Shown: positions 1 to 9,469, numbered from the stretch's first letter. The stretch is DNA of 64,000 nt from Pedobacter chitinilyticus (GCF_003313385.1 NZ_QMHN01000001.1:679225-743224); one strand, 5' to 3'. Numbers and translations are program-made. The notes: generated from the sequence alone by a model not told the origin.

Positions 1-1299
1 TATATACAGGATAAAGAAATTGGTCTTCATTATCAAATCCACAGGGGGATTGGGGTACACCAAACCAAAGCAAATGCTAAAGGACAGCCGCTTAAAGTAA
101 GTATTTTTGTAGGTGGTCCGCCATCACATCCTTTGGCTGCAGTAATGCCATTGCCTGAAGGACTTTCAGAGATGACTTTTGCAGGAGCGTTAGGCAATAG
201 ACGTTTTAGGTATTTTAGGGACGAGGAAGGTTTTGTGATTTCTGCAGATGCTGATTTTGTAATTACAGGCACGGTTTATCCTCACGAAAATAAACCAGAA
301 GGACCATTTGGCGACCATTTGGGCTATTATAGCTTGGTGCATCCATTTCCTTTAATGAAAGTGCATCATGTATACCATAAAAAAGATGCACTTTGGTCGT
401 TTACGGTAGTAGGCAGGCCGCCTCAAGAAGATACCAGTTTTGGTGCATTGATCCATGAAATATCGGGTTCGGCTATTCCGCAAGAAATACATGGTTTAAA
501 AGAGGTTAACGCTGTGGATGCTGCAGGTGTACACCCGCTTTTATTTGCTATAGGAAGTGAGCGTTATACGCCATATTTGAAAGAAAGAAAGCCACAGGAG
601 ATTTTGACCATCAGTAATCATATTTTAGGTAAAAATCAATTGAGTTTGGCTAAGTATCTTTTGATTGCTGCGAGAGAAGATAATGAAGCGTTAACTACGC
701 ATCACCTAGATGAGTTTTTGCAGCACATGCTTGAAAGGGTTGATCTGACAAGAGATATTCATTTTCATACCAATACTACTATTGATACTTTGGATTATTC
801 GGGCGATGGGCTTAACTCGGGGTCTAAAGTGGTTTTTGCAGCAGCAGGAGAAAAGAAACGTGAGCTTTTAGGCAGCTTGCCTACTGGTTTTGACCTGGCT
901 GAACCTCATCATTTGGCGGTACCAGGTATCTTGACGGTTCAATTGCCTAAGTATACCAATCAACAGGAAGCTAAAAGAGACATTGCGTCTCTTAAAGAAA
1001 GATTAAAAGCAAACGAGCTTTCACAATTGCCATTGGTGGTAGTGTGTGATGATGCAAGCTTTACTGCTGAAAATATTAATAATTTGGTTTGGGTAACTTT
1101 TACGAGAAGTAATCCTGCTGCAGATATAGATGGTGTGGATGACTTTACGGAAAATAAGCATTGGGGCTGTAGAGGGCCATTAATTATAGATGCCCGTAAG
1201 AAACCTCATCATGCGCCAGAGTTGATTAAGGATGAAGCCGTAGCGGAAAGAATAGATAGGATGGGAGCGCAGGGTGGTTCTTTATATGGTATTATATAA
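1..1299 (+). CDS. UbiD-family decarboxylase (C-terminal part)
   Basis: The reading frame is open from base 1, so the gene begins before the window and about 432 residues are visible. UbiD enzymes decarboxylate aromatic or unsaturated acids using prenylated FMN. The visible part carries family signatures: IHRGIGVHQT, VGGPPSHPLAA and the acidic PEGPFGDHLGYYS active-site segment. The long C-terminal extension after that segment fits the roughly 600-residue branch often labelled menaquinone biosynthesis decarboxylase; that pathway role is inferred. An internal ATG at 133 is not the true start, because the conserved region runs upstream of it. A bidirectional hairpin terminator follows the stop. 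Confidence 0.85.
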   Translation, partial: YIQDKEIGLHYQIHRGIGVHQTKANAKGQPLKVSIFVGGPPSHPLAAVMPLPEGLSEMTFAGALGNRRFRYFRDEEGFVISADADFVITGTVYPHENKPEGPFGDHLGYYSLVHPFPLMKVHHVYHKKDALWSFTVVGRPPQEDTSFGALIHEISGSAIPQEIHGLKEVNAVDAAGVHPLLFAIGSERYTPYLKERKPQEILTISNHILGKNQLSLAKYLLIAAREDNEALTTHHLDEFLQHMLERVDLTRDIHFHTNTTIDTLDYSGDGLNSGSKVVFAAAGEKKRELLGSLPTGFDLAEPHHLAVPGILTVQLPKYTNQQEAKRDIASLKERLKANELSQLPLVVVCDDASFTAENINNLVWVTFTRSNPAADIDGVDDFTENKHWGCRGPLIIDARKKPHHAPELIKDEAVAERIDRMGAQGGSLYGII

Positions 1300-1332
1300 A
1301 AAAAACCGACGAGCAGTTCGTCGGTTTTTTTG
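1298..1332. terminator. Bidirectional intrinsic terminator
   Basis: A perfect 7-bp stem (CCGACGA at 1306-1312 with TCGTCGG at 1318-1324) is flanked by seven A on the left and seven T on the right. It can end both the ubiD transcript and the convergent porin transcript. Confidence 0.85.
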
Positions 1333-1349
1333 TTTAAAATCTTAGGTAT

Positions 1350-2735
1350 TTAAAATCTTACTCCAAAAGTTAAGAACACATTGTTTTTGTTGTTTTTTGC
1401 TTGTGCAACGGGTTCATTAAAATCTTGTAATAAATAAGGGCTGAAAGTTGAATTGGTTTCTACACGTTGGTAAGCAAGATCGATAGAGTAGTTTTTGTTT
1501 CTGTAGCCAATACCTCCAGAATAGAATTTGCTTTGGAATTGATTTTTACTGTCGTCTTTATAAGCTGTTCCATTAATGCCGTATCCACCTCTTAAACTTA
1601 CCAAATCAGTTACTTTAACTTCGGCACCTACACGATAGTTTACTGCACTTTTATAAAGTGCTTTAACGTCGTTATTGGCATTGTTGATTTCGCCGATACC
1701 TACACCATCTACGCTAGAAAAACGCATGCTCGAATAATCGATGAAGTCTACATCAGCAGAAATTAAAGCCCTGCCACCAATGACATAACTTGCGCCAAGT
1801 GAGCCTTTGAATGGTGTGCGTAAATCGTAGCTAAAGTCATAAATTTCTTCGTCTAGGACTGCTTTATCAGAACTGCTACCTGCGCTACGGTCATCAATAT
1901 TAAACCAAGTAGGGGTTTGTAAGTTCATTCCGATTCTAAATTCGCTTACTGGTCTGAAAATCACACCAATTCTACCATTCACCCCTGAACCTTTAACTTC
2001 TTGGTTTTGATAGTAATCAACGGCATAGGTGGTTGAGTTTGCTAAATTGCCACTTTCATAAAGGTGCGAATCATTATTCATGTTAATGCTTACTAAACCT
2101 AAGTTAGCTCCAATGTAGATTTGATTGGAGATGTTGATGGCTCCAGCGATACTAAATTCAGAAACCGAACCAGAACGCAATACGTTTACTTGTTGCGTAT
2201 TGCCTAAAGTACCTGCATTTTCTTCATAAAACATGTTGTAAACCGAACTGGTATTGTTGGTTCCAGAGAAATTAGATTCTAAACCATAATCGTTATTACG
2301 GTTGTAGCCTAAACCAATAGAAGCGCTGATGACACCAGTTTGAGTATCTTGCCCCTTTGATCTGTAAGTAGGCATGTGGAACACTACCCCAATTTGGTTC
2401 AAGTTAACTTGACTTTTATTGGTAGAAGTATTATTGTTCAAGTAATCCGCTTTGATGTTGGTGCCATTAAATTCAGGCGTAAGTACAAATTCTGAACGGG
2501 TAAACAAACCTAAACCAGCCGGGTTGCCTCCCAAAGAGCTGATGTCGCCACCTACGCCAATTTGTGCATTTCCCATGCCTTTAAAACGAGCTGAACTGCC
2601 ATAATTGGTTTGTGAAAATCTTAAGCCATCACCTGCGTAAGTTGGGAAAGTAATAGGTTGTGGCGTAGTTGTTTGTGCGTGCACGTAGTTAGCGGTAGCT
2701 GCTGCTACCACTAACAGTGAAAATATCTTTTTCAT
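1350..2735 (-). CDS. OmpP1/FadL-like outer-membrane transport protein
   Basis: A 461-residue outer-membrane beta-barrel. Residues 1-20 form a signal peptide (MKKIFSLLVVAAATANYVHA). The N-terminal part shows the FadL/TodX-like pattern of a mature start followed by GDGLRFSQ, GSSARFKGMGNAQIGVGGD and NPAGL, and the chain ends in phenylalanine (FLTFGVRF), as expected for BamA-inserted barrels. FadL-family proteins let hydrophobic compounds across the outer membrane; the substrate here is unknown. It lies 32 bp after the stop of the lipoprotein gene on the same strand, so the two are probably one transcript. Confidence 0.78.
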   Translation of the reverse strand: MKKIFSLLVVAAATANYVHAQTTTPQPITFPTYAGDGLRFSQTNYGSSARFKGMGNAQIGVGGDISSLGGNPAGLGLFTRSEFVLTPEFNGTNIKADYLNNNTSTNKSQVNLNQIGVVFHMPTYRSKGQDTQTGVISASIGLGYNRNNDYGLESNFSGTNNTSSVYNMFYEENAGTLGNTQQVNVLRSGSVSEFSIAGAINISNQIYIGANLGLVSINMNNDSHLYESGNLANSTTYAVDYYQNQEVKGSGVNGRIGVIFRPVSEFRIGMNLQTPTWFNIDDRSAGSSSDKAVLDEEIYDFSYDLRTPFKGSLGASYVIGGRALISADVDFIDYSSMRFSSVDGVGIGEINNANNDVKALYKSAVNYRVGAEVKVTDLVSLRGGYGINGTAYKDDSKNQFQSKFYSGGIGYRNKNYSIDLAYQRVETNSTFSPYLLQDFNEPVAQAKNNKNNVFLTFGVRF

Positions 2736-2767
2736 TTAAATTGCGATAAATAATTTAGAAATAAACC

Positions 2768-3679
2768 TTAGCCTCTGCCTCCACCACGTGTTGGACGGCC
2801 ACCACCACTACTGCTGCTGCCACTGCTTCCGCTTCCGCTACTTGCAGGAGGAGGAGTTGGTCTTGAAGGTGGCGTATAACTTTCTCTTTGAGGAGGTGCA
2901 GAAGGTCTGCCGCTATCACTTGATCTACTAGGTCTGCCGTAATTACCACCTGAGTTAGAAGTTCTATCAGGTCTAGATACGGTTCCGTTGTTAGCTGGGT
3001 TATAGCTTTGTGGTCTAGGTCTATTCATACCATCGCCTATATTTCCTCTATCACTACCTGCATATCTTCCAGAAGACGGTCTTACAGTGCTGCTTCCCAT
3101 TCTAGATGGTCTCGGTCTGTAGTTTTCGTTTCTAACGATAGTAGAGCCTCCCCAGCCGCCACCCCAGTAGCCGCCTCCGCCCCAATAACCACCACCCCAG
3201 TAGCCTCCGCCCCAGCCACCAAACCAAGGGTTGTGGTAGGAGTAAGGACCCCAAGTGTTCCAGTAATATGGACTACCGTAATATCCCCAATAAGTGTAAG
3301 GATTATTCCAACGGTTAAAGCCCCATCCGTAGTTAAAGCCTAATGAGAAATCGTAAGGGTTGTACCACGAATTGTAACCGTAAAAGTTGTAGTAATCATC
3401 AAAATAAATTCTGTTTGGGCTACCATAGTAAAAACGGTCAATCCTCGACGCGTAATCCATGTCGTAACTTTGATCACTTGGTCGGTAATTAGGATCAGTT
3501 CGTGAAGTATCTATTTGAGCCGTTTGTACTGGCGGGGAGTATTTGTAAACCCGAGCCTGCGCAGTCGTATTATACACATCATCGGCACTGTTGTTTTGTG
3601 CCATCTTTTGTGTAGAGCAAGACGCAACTAACAAGGCAGTTGCGGCAAGTGTACTGGTGAAAAAATGATTGACTCTCAT
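2768..3679 (-). CDS. Gly/Tyr/Trp-rich lipoprotein, then Arg/Pro/Ser-rich tail
   Basis: A 303-residue predicted lipoprotein: basic N-terminus, hydrophobic stretch and lipobox LVASC with Cys21. Residues 60-150 are very rich in Tyr, Trp, Asn and Phe (YYNFYGYNSWYNPYDF). About residues 150-180 hold tandem GGYWGG-type units. The last 120 residues are a disordered Arg/Pro/Ser/Gly tail ending TRGGGRG. I see no catalytic motif. It is upstream of the OmpP1-like gene and probably co-transcribed. A surface or periplasmic structural role is possible but unproven. Overlapping open frames on both strands are composition shadows. Confidence 0.72.
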   Translation of the reverse strand: MRVNHFFTSTLAATALLVASCSTQKMAQNNSADDVYNTTAQARVYKYSPPVQTAQIDTSRTDPNYRPSDQSYDMDYASRIDRFYYGSPNRIYFDDYYNFYGYNSWYNPYDFSLGFNYGWGFNRWNNPYTYWGYYGSPYYWNTWGPYSYHNPWFGGWGGGYWGGGYWGGGGYWGGGWGGSTIVRNENYRPRPSRMGSSTVRPSSGRYAGSDRGNIGDGMNRPRPQSYNPANNGTVSRPDRTSNSGGNYGRPSRSSDSGRPSAPPQRESYTPPSRPTPPPASSGSGSSGSSSSGGGRPTRGGGRG

Positions 3680-3728
3680 TGTATTTAGTTTTATTTGTGT
3701 GCTAAATTAAATTGTGACTATAAATTTA

Positions 3729-3736
3729 TAGCTTTG
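3729..3736 (+). promoter_or_regulatory. Possible -7 promoter element for proS
   Basis: TAGCTTTG matches the Bacteroidota -7 consensus TAnnTTTG and lies 48 bp before the proS start codon. I see no clear TTTG at the ideal 19-bp distance, so the call is tentative. Confidence 0.35.
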
Positions 3737-3784
3737 TAGCCATCAATACAAGATATTTAACACAAAAAACGTTCCAAATAAGTT

Positions 3785-5257
3785 ATGAGCAAAGGTATTA
3801 CGAGTAAAAGTGAAGATTATTCCCAGTGGTATAACGAAATTGTTATAAAAGCTGACTTGGCAGAACATTCGTCGGTAAAGGGCTGTATGGTAATTAAGCC
3901 GTACGGTTACTCTATTTGGGAGAAGATGCAAGCGGTTTTAGACCATAAATTTAAAGAAACAGGTCACTCGAATGCTTACTTCCCCTTGTTCATTCCCAAA
4001 TCTTATTTTTCTAAGGAAGCTGCCCACGTAGATGGCTTTGCTACAGAGTGTGCCGTTGTGACACATTACCGTTTAAAAAACGATGGTCAAGGTAATATCA
4101 TTGTGGACGAAGAGGCTAAATTGGAAGAGGAGCTGATTGTTCGTCCAACTTCGGAGACCATTATCTGGAATACCTATAAAGGTTGGATTCAATCTTACCG
4201 TGATTTGCCTTTATTGATTAACCAATGGGCTAATGTGGTGCGTTGGGAAATGAGAACCCGTTTGTTTTTACGTACTACCGAGTTTTTATGGCAAGAAGGA
4301 CACACTGCACATGCTACTTCTGAGGAAGCTATTGAAGAGACCGAAAAAATGTTGGATGTATATGCCGATTTTGCTGAAAATTGGATGGCTGTACCAGTAG
4401 TAAAGGGTAGAAAAACAGAGACCGAGCGTTTTGCGGGTGCTTTGGATACTTATTGTATCGAGGCTTTAATGCAAGATGGTAAGGCTTTGCAGGCTGGAAC
4501 TTCGCACTTCTTGGGTCAAAACTTTGCAAAGGCATTTGATGTTAAATTCACTAACAAAGAAGGTAAACAGGATTATGTTTGGGCCAGTTCATGGGGTGTT
4601 TCAACGCGTTTAATGGGGGCCTTAATTATGGCGCATAGCGATGATAGTGGTTTGGTACTGCCTCCGAAATTAGCTCCTATTCAAGTGGTAATTGTACCTA
4701 TCCATAAGGGCGACGAGGAACTTCAAAAAATATCAACATTTGTAGACGAATTGCTTCCAAGGTTAAAAGGTTATGGAATTTCTGTAAAATATGATGACAG
4801 AGATAGTCAGCGCCCTGGATTTAAGTTTGCTGAATATGAATTGAAAGGTGTGCCTATTCGTTTGGCGATTGGTGCTAGGGATATGGAAAATGGTACTGTG
4901 GAGCTTGCTCGTAGGGATACCAAGGAAAAATTCACCGTACCGCAAGAGGGTTTGGCAGAGTATGTTTTCCAAATGTTGGCGCAAATCCAAGAGAACATCT
5001 TCAATAGAGCATTGAAATTTAGAGATGAGCATATCACTGAAGCCAATTCATACGAAGAGTTTAAAGCGCTGTTGGAAACCAAAACAGGTTTTATTGCGGC
5101 GCATTGGGACGGTACAGCTGAAACGGAGAAGCGTATTAAAGAAGAAACTAAAGCTACTATCAGGTGTATTCCTTTAGATAATAAGTTGGAAGATGGGGTT
5201 TGTATCTTAACAGGCAAGCCATCTAAGCAACGCGTATTGTTTGCGAAAGCTTATTAG
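3785..5257 (+). CDS. proS: Prolyl-tRNA synthetase, archaeal/eukaryotic-like (ProS type 3)
   Basis: Class II aminoacyl-tRNA synthetase of 490 residues that charges tRNA-Pro. The compact layout without the YbaK-like editing insertion marks the archaeal/eukaryotic-like form common in Bacteroidota. Visible signatures include [15 protein letters not shown] near the N-terminus, [15 protein letters not shown], and class II motif 2 in [20 protein letters not shown], followed by EGHTAH. The anticodon-binding domain starts near residue 300 ([15 protein letters not shown]). The C-terminus contains a paired-Cys-like region ([17 protein letters not shown]). It is a monocistronic unit with a -7-like element upstream and a hairpin downstream. 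Confidence 0.95.
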   Translation: MSKGITSKSEDYSQWYNEIVIKADLAEHSSVKGCMVIKPYGYSIWEKMQAVLDHKFKETGHSNAYFPLFIPKSYFSKEAAHVDGFATECAVVTHYRLKNDGQGNIIVDEEAKLEEELIVRPTSETIIWNTYKGWIQSYRDLPLLINQWANVVRWEMRTRLFLRTTEFLWQEGHTAHATSEEAIEETEKMLDVYADFAENWMAVPVVKGRKTETERFAGALDTYCIEALMQDGKALQAGTSHFLGQNFAKAFDVKFTNKEGKQDYVWASSWGVSTRLMGALIMAHSDDSGLVLPPKLAPIQVVIVPIHKGDEELQKISTFVDELLPRLKGYGISVKYDDRDSQRPGFKFAEYELKGVPIRLAIGARDMENGTVELARRDTKEKFTVPQEGLAEYVFQMLAQIQENIFNRALKFRDEHITEANSYEEFKALLETKTGFIAAHWDGTAETEKRIKEETKATIRCIPLDNKLEDGVCILTGKPSKQRVLFAKAY

Positions 5258-5278
5258 GCTATAAGTGATAAGTTTTAA

Positions 5279-5318
5279 GTTTGGTTGTTTAGGTTTTCAA
5301 ACATCTATACAACCAAAC
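5279..5318. other. Hairpin between proS and the next gene
   Basis: Perfect 10-bp arms GTTTGGTTGT (5279-5288) and ACAACCAAAC (5309-5318) enclose a 20-nt loop. No T-run follows on the + strand, so this may be a processing or stability hairpin and not a classical terminator. Confidence 0.4.
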
Positions 5319-5337
5319 GCTAAAAAAAAAATCCGTC

Positions 5338-6033
5338 ATGGAAACGACCAATTACCAACTGATCCTCGAGAAATTAGAAAGCAAGGCTTCTTTAAAGCAA
5401 GCCATTTACAGAAACACCGTTGATGTTTTTGCCATTGCCAAGAAGTCACTTTCAAAATTAGCGTCTAGATTATATCAAGATTATACTGTAAAAGATCCTT
5501 CGGTAGAGGTGACTTATAAGGATGCTCATCAGTTTGAAGCGGAACTTAAGTTTTCTGGGGATATGTTGTTGTTGTCCATGCATAGTAACATCTTCAATTT
5601 TGAGGAGGGGCATCGCATTTATTCGACTAGCTATGTGAAAGCTAATCCGAGCTTGAGTTATTGCGGAGTTATTTACATCCATAACTTTTTGGCCGATTCG
5701 ATTAAGTATAATCGGTTAGCTGATGAGGGTACTTTGATTGCCAGGATTCTGATCAATAAAGAGAAGCGTTTCATTGTGGAAGGTGAGGGGCAATTGGGGT
5801 TTTTATATGAGGCTTTTAGCGAAACTGAAATTAATGAAGAGGTGTTGACGCATATCTTGGAGTTAGCGGTGCTAGATTGTATAGAAACTGATTTGCAATT
5901 ACCACCTTATGCTACGGTTAAGGATATTACGCTGCACCAAAAGCAAACAACTTTAGCGGCAAGTGGTTATCCAACAGGAAAGCGTTTGGGCTATATGTTT
6001 AAATCTGAAGTGCAACAAAATAATAGTTTATAA
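5338..6033 (+). CDS. Conserved-looking protein of unknown function
   Basis: A 231-residue soluble protein without signal peptide or membrane segment. I do not recognise the family. It begins with a mostly helical segment (about residues 1-50, including FAIAKKSLSKLASRLYQDY), followed by a mixed alpha/beta region with SMHSNIFNFEEGH and GVIYIHNFLADSIKYN. Codon use resembles its neighbours and the start ATG fits well after an A-run. Its last codons (FKSEVQQNNSL) lie at the head of a series of degenerate direct repeats that continues downstream. Function cannot be assigned from sequence or context. Confidence 0.7.
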   Translation: METTNYQLILEKLESKASLKQAIYRNTVDVFAIAKKSLSKLASRLYQDYTVKDPSVEVTYKDAHQFEAELKFSGDMLLLSMHSNIFNFEEGHRIYSTSYVKANPSLSYCGVIYIHNFLADSIKYNRLADEGTLIARILINKEKRFIVEGEGQLGFLYEAFSETEINEEVLTHILELAVLDCIETDLQLPPYATVKDITLHQKQTTLAASGYPTGKRLGYMFKSEVQQNNSL

Positions 6034-6240
6034 TAATTTAACCACATAGACACATAGCACAGCAATTTATAGGCTATTTGTCAGAGGTGCAACAGAATAA
6101 TAGTTTTATCATTAAACTAACCACATAGGCATATAGGATAATGTTACTCTGCAGGAGGAGCAAACAATAGGTTGTTTAAATCTGAAGTGCAACAGAATAA
6201 TAGTTTTATCATTAAATTGAACCACATAGACACATAGGTA
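5999..6240 (+). repeat. Degenerate direct repeats copying the 3' end of the upstream gene
   Basis: Three copies of a unit with core GTGCAACARAATAATAGTTT followed by a TTAAACC-like link and ACCACATAGACACATAG start at about 6010, 6087 and 6187, spaced 77 and 100 bp. The first copy is the end of the coding region at 5338-6033. The third copy also repeats the preceding TTTAAATCTGAA. The region shows no coding capacity of its own. Confidence 0.75.
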
Positions 6241-6282
6241 GAACTAAGTGATGTGTTATGTAGTTATAAAAAAAATATCGAA

Positions 6283-7422
6283 ATGAAATTTGCAACTAAA
6301 GCGATACATGCTGGTCAGCATCCTGATCCAACTACTGGTGCGGTAATGACCCCGATTTATCAAACTTCAACTTATTGGCAGGCATCACCTGGGGAGCACA
6401 AGGGATACGAGTACTCCAGAGGTACTAACCCCACCCGTAAGGCGCTTGAAGATTGTTTGGCAGCATTGGAAAATTGTCAATTTGGTTTGGCTTTTAGTAG
6501 TGGAATGGGTGCTACGGATACTTTGTTAAGGTTGTTGAAACCTGGCGATGAGGTGATTACTGGTGACGATTTGTACGGTGGTTCTTATCGTATTTTTACC
6601 AAGGTTTATCAAAACTACGGTATCAAGTTTCATTTCTTGGATTTATCGAATCCAGAAAATATTACGCCTTATATTAATGACAAAACTAAATTGGTTTGGA
6701 TAGAAACGCCTACCAATCCAACGATGCGTATTATTGATATTGAAGGGGTGGCCAAAATTACTAAGGCTCATAACATCCTTTTAGCGGTTGATAATACTTT
6801 TGCTTCGCCTTATTTGCAAAACCCTATTGACTTGGGTGCTGATGTGGTGATGCATTCGGTAACGAAATATATTGGAGGCCACTCTGATGTGGTTATGGGT
6901 GCTTTATTGACCAACAATGAGCAGTTGTACAAAGATTTGTTCTTCATTTACAATGCTTGTGGCGCTACGCCAGGACCTCAAGATGCTTTCTTAGTGTTAA
7001 GAGGGATTAAAACTTTGCACTTGCGTATGAAAGCGCATTGTGAAAACGGAGAAAAGGTCGCTCATTTCTTGAAAAACCATCCTAAAATTGATAAAATTTA
7101 CTGGCCAGGTTTTGAAGAACATCCTAATCACGACATTGCCAAAAAACAAATGCGTGGTTTTGGAGGTATGGTTTCGGTTACTTTAAAGGATGCTGATTTG
7201 CAAGAAACTTTCCGTATTGCTTCACGTTTTAAAGTGTTTTCGTTAGCGGAATCTTTGGGTGGTGTAGAAAGTTTAGTGAATCATCCAGTAAGTATGACGC
7301 ATGGTTCCATTCCAAAAGAAGCGCGTGAAAAGGTAGGGGTAACCGATAATTTATTGCGTTTCAGCATTGGTGTTGAAGATATTGATGATTTATTGGCGGA
7401 TTTGGAACAGGCACTTGCTTAA
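6283..7422 (+). CDS. Cystathionine gamma-synthase / gamma-lyase family, PLP enzyme
   Basis: A Cys/Met-metabolism PLP-dependent transsulfuration enzyme of 379 residues. Visible motifs are the N-terminal TKAIHAGQHPDPTTGAV, PIYQTSTY, YEYSRGTNPTR, the cofactor-binding FSSGMGATDT, DNTFASPYLQNP, and the PLP lysine in SVTKYIGGHSD (Lys195). The C-terminal half has ESLGGVESLVNHPVSMTH. I start it at ATG 6283 and not at 6253, because conserved sequence begins with MKFATKAIHAGQ and the extra ten residues look unconserved. Sequence alone does not separate the synthase (metB) from the lyase. No methionine or cysteine neighbours help to decide. Confidence 0.9.
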   Translation: MKFATKAIHAGQHPDPTTGAVMTPIYQTSTYWQASPGEHKGYEYSRGTNPTRKALEDCLAALENCQFGLAFSSGMGATDTLLRLLKPGDEVITGDDLYGGSYRIFTKVYQNYGIKFHFLDLSNPENITPYINDKTKLVWIETPTNPTMRIIDIEGVAKITKAHNILLAVDNTFASPYLQNPIDLGADVVMHSVTKYIGGHSDVVMGALLTNNEQLYKDLFFIYNACGATPGPQDAFLVLRGIKTLHLRMKAHCENGEKVAHFLKNHPKIDKIYWPGFEEHPNHDIAKKQMRGFGGMVSVTLKDADLQETFRIASRFKVFSLAESLGGVESLVNHPVSMTHGSIPKEAREKVGVTDNLLRFSIGVEDIDDLLADLEQALA

Positions 7423-7503
7423 GGTTTAATCGTTTAACGGTATAATTGGTTAATCGATGTCGGATCAGTTAACCAACTCAACAAATCTACAATTAACCAA
7501 AGT

Positions 7504-8364
7504 ATGCAAATTGCAGATATTAAAGATTTTCTTAATGCTAAAGTAGCGCAATACAATCGACCAAATTTCATTGAGAATGACCCGATTAGTGTTCCGCATC
7601 AATACACGTTAAAACAAGACATTGAAATTGCCGCTTTTTTCGCGGCAATTTTAGCTTGGGGCCAACGAAAAACCATTATCAATAAATGCAACGAATTGTT
7701 GGCTCGAATGGATCATCAGCCTTATCAGTTCATGCTTCATCATTCTGACGAGGATTTGAAAGGTTTGCTTGGTTTTAAGCATCGTACTTTTAACGATACC
7801 GATTTACTTTACTTTGTGGCGTTCTTTCAACAGCATTATCAGCAATCGAACTCTTTAGAAACCGCTTTTATTCCAAAGTCTTTAATTTATAGGACAGATT
7901 ATTTGAGTGTTGAAGAAATCGATTCAGGGTACGAATTGACTTCTTCTACCTGTTATACTTCCGATTTGGTCATTGCCGATTTTACCATAGAAAAAGCTTT
8001 AAACCATTTCCGTTCTTATTTTTTTAGTCTGCCAGATTTTCCGCGAAGAACGATTAAACATATTTCTTCGCCCTTGCAAAAATCAACTTGTAAGCGCTTG
8101 AATATGTTTCTTCGTTGGATGGTAAGAAAAGACGATTGTGGGGTTGATTTTGGCATTTGGAACACCTTACGTTCCGCAGATTTGATATGTCCGTGTGATG
8201 TACATGTAGAACGTGTGGCTAGGCATTTAGGGTTAATTGAACGTAAGCAAACAGATTGGCTAACGGCGGTTGAGCTCACCCAAAAATTAAAAGCATTTGA
8301 TGAACAAGATCCAGTAAAGTATGATTTTGCTTTGTTTGGATTAGGGGTTGAGGGACATTTATAA
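7504..8364 (+). CDS. TIGR02757 (DUF2400) family protein
   Basis: A 286-residue protein matching the TIGR02757 family, whose function is unknown. The match rests on FFAAILAWGQRKTIINKCNELLARM near residue 45, FSLPDFPRRTIKHISSP, KSTCKRLNMFLRWMVRKDD, DFGIWNTL, LICPCDVHVERVARHLGL, RKQTDWLTAVELT and the terminal DPVKYDFALFGLGVEG. The overall shape recalls helix-hairpin-helix DNA glycosylases, but that is only a resemblance. Compared with my memory of the family there is an extra stretch of about 30 residues near 125-160 (from IPKSLIYRTDYL to DLVIADF). It stands between the transsulfuration enzyme and an AraC regulator, probably transcribed alone. Confidence 0.85.
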   Translation: MQIADIKDFLNAKVAQYNRPNFIENDPISVPHQYTLKQDIEIAAFFAAILAWGQRKTIINKCNELLARMDHQPYQFMLHHSDEDLKGLLGFKHRTFNDTDLLYFVAFFQQHYQQSNSLETAFIPKSLIYRTDYLSVEEIDSGYELTSSTCYTSDLVIADFTIEKALNHFRSYFFSLPDFPRRTIKHISSPLQKSTCKRLNMFLRWMVRKDDCGVDFGIWNTLRSADLICPCDVHVERVARHLGLIERKQTDWLTAVELTQKLKAFDEQDPVKYDFALFGLGVEGHL

Positions 8365-8397
8365 TAAATTTACAACTGGTAAACTAATCCTTCAATT

Positions 8398-9414
8398 ATG
8401 GCTACACCGCTTTCTTCATGGCAAATGACCTACCCAGAAAAATTTATTGCTGCAGCAAGTAATATTCCGACGGTTGTACATGATGATAAAAGGCAGGTTT
8501 TAGTGGCCGATAGCTCCCAACTTAAAACTACTTTTCAGTATGAAAAAATAGAGGAGGGATGTTATTTGTTTGTGGTAGACATGACCGCTCAGGAGGCTAC
8601 CGAAATAGCGCTGTTTGGTGATAGGAGCATTGAATATTACTGCTTATCCTACCAGCTCATCAGAGGTGGGGTGAATAAAGTACCTGCAAAAGATAATGAT
8701 CCGCTACAGGCAAAAACCATGTCACTACCGCGTATTTGCAGTTTTTACAATAATGAGTTTGATTATAAAACTTTATTTGAGAAAGAGGCTGGCGTTAGGG
8801 CTTTTATATTTTGCTTTACCAAAGATTGGCTGTCCAAGGGCATTGATTTTTCGGGCGTAGATCCAGAAGCGACCTTTTTAAAGGTGATTGATAAGAAGAT
8901 GGAGGGTTTGGCCTATTTCAGTGATAGTTTTTATAAAGATACTTTCGATGAATTGGATCGATTGCTAACACAAGCACAGCGTTCGCCTGTTTATCCGTTG
9001 GTTGTTCGTAAGTTATCCCTTACGCTTATTGCCGATTTTTTTAGTATCGTAGCTGATCCAAATTCGGTACTGAATAGTCCTCCAATCAACCATGAATTTG
9101 ATGGTATTGAAAAAATAAAGTTGCATATAAACCGAAATTTTAAAAATGGATTCCCAGGGCTGGCGGCTTTAGCCTATATCGGAAATATGAGTGTCGCATC
9201 GATGCGTAGGCATTTTACAAGACAAATGGGCCATTCTGCTTTTGATTATTTTAGAGATGTGCAGATGCGTTATGCTTTTGAGCAATTGCAGAAAGGTATT
9301 CAAGTAAAACATATTGCCAATGAATTGAACTTTAAGAGCTCTGCTAATTTTGGTAGGGCATTTAAAAAGGCTTATAAAATACTGCCAGGTGAGGTGAAGA
9401 GCCTGAAGAACTAA
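8398..9414 (+). CDS. AraC-family transcriptional regulator
   Basis: A 338-residue regulator. The C-terminal 95 residues contain the double helix-turn-helix of the AraC family: LAALAYIGNMSVASMRRHF (first HTH) and IANELNFKSSANFGRAFKKAY (second HTH), joined by FDYFRDVQMRYAFEQLQKG. The N-terminal 230 residues are a poorly conserved sensing or dimerisation region with no recognisable domain. It sits 33 bp after the TIGR02757 gene and upstream of the T9SS-exported protein, which it might control; that link is only positional. Confidence 0.85.
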   Translation: MATPLSSWQMTYPEKFIAAASNIPTVVHDDKRQVLVADSSQLKTTFQYEKIEEGCYLFVVDMTAQEATEIALFGDRSIEYYCLSYQLIRGGVNKVPAKDNDPLQAKTMSLPRICSFYNNEFDYKTLFEKEAGVRAFIFCFTKDWLSKGIDFSGVDPEATFLKVIDKKMEGLAYFSDSFYKDTFDELDRLLTQAQRSPVYPLVVRKLSLTLIADFFSIVADPNSVLNSPPINHEFDGIEKIKLHINRNFKNGFPGLAALAYIGNMSVASMRRHFTRQMGHSAFDYFRDVQMRYAFEQLQKGIQVKHIANELNFKSSANFGRAFKKAYKILPGEVKSLKN

Positions 9415-9469
9415 GTGAATTTGCGCATATATGAGTGCTTTTTGAGCATATTAACTATCATTAACCCGA

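Noticed and set aside
2755..2949. 64-codon frame overlapping the lipoprotein tail
   Set aside because: It is a frameshifted reading of the same Ser/Gly/Arg repeats on the same strand, without an independent start context.
3008..3343. 111-codon Ser/Thr/Val-rich frame on the + strand
   Set aside because: It is a composition shadow of the Gly/Tyr/Trp-rich lipoprotein.
4807..5217. 136-codon and 89-codon frames antisense to proS
   Set aside because: They lie entirely within the strongly conserved prolyl-tRNA synthetase and show no own signal.
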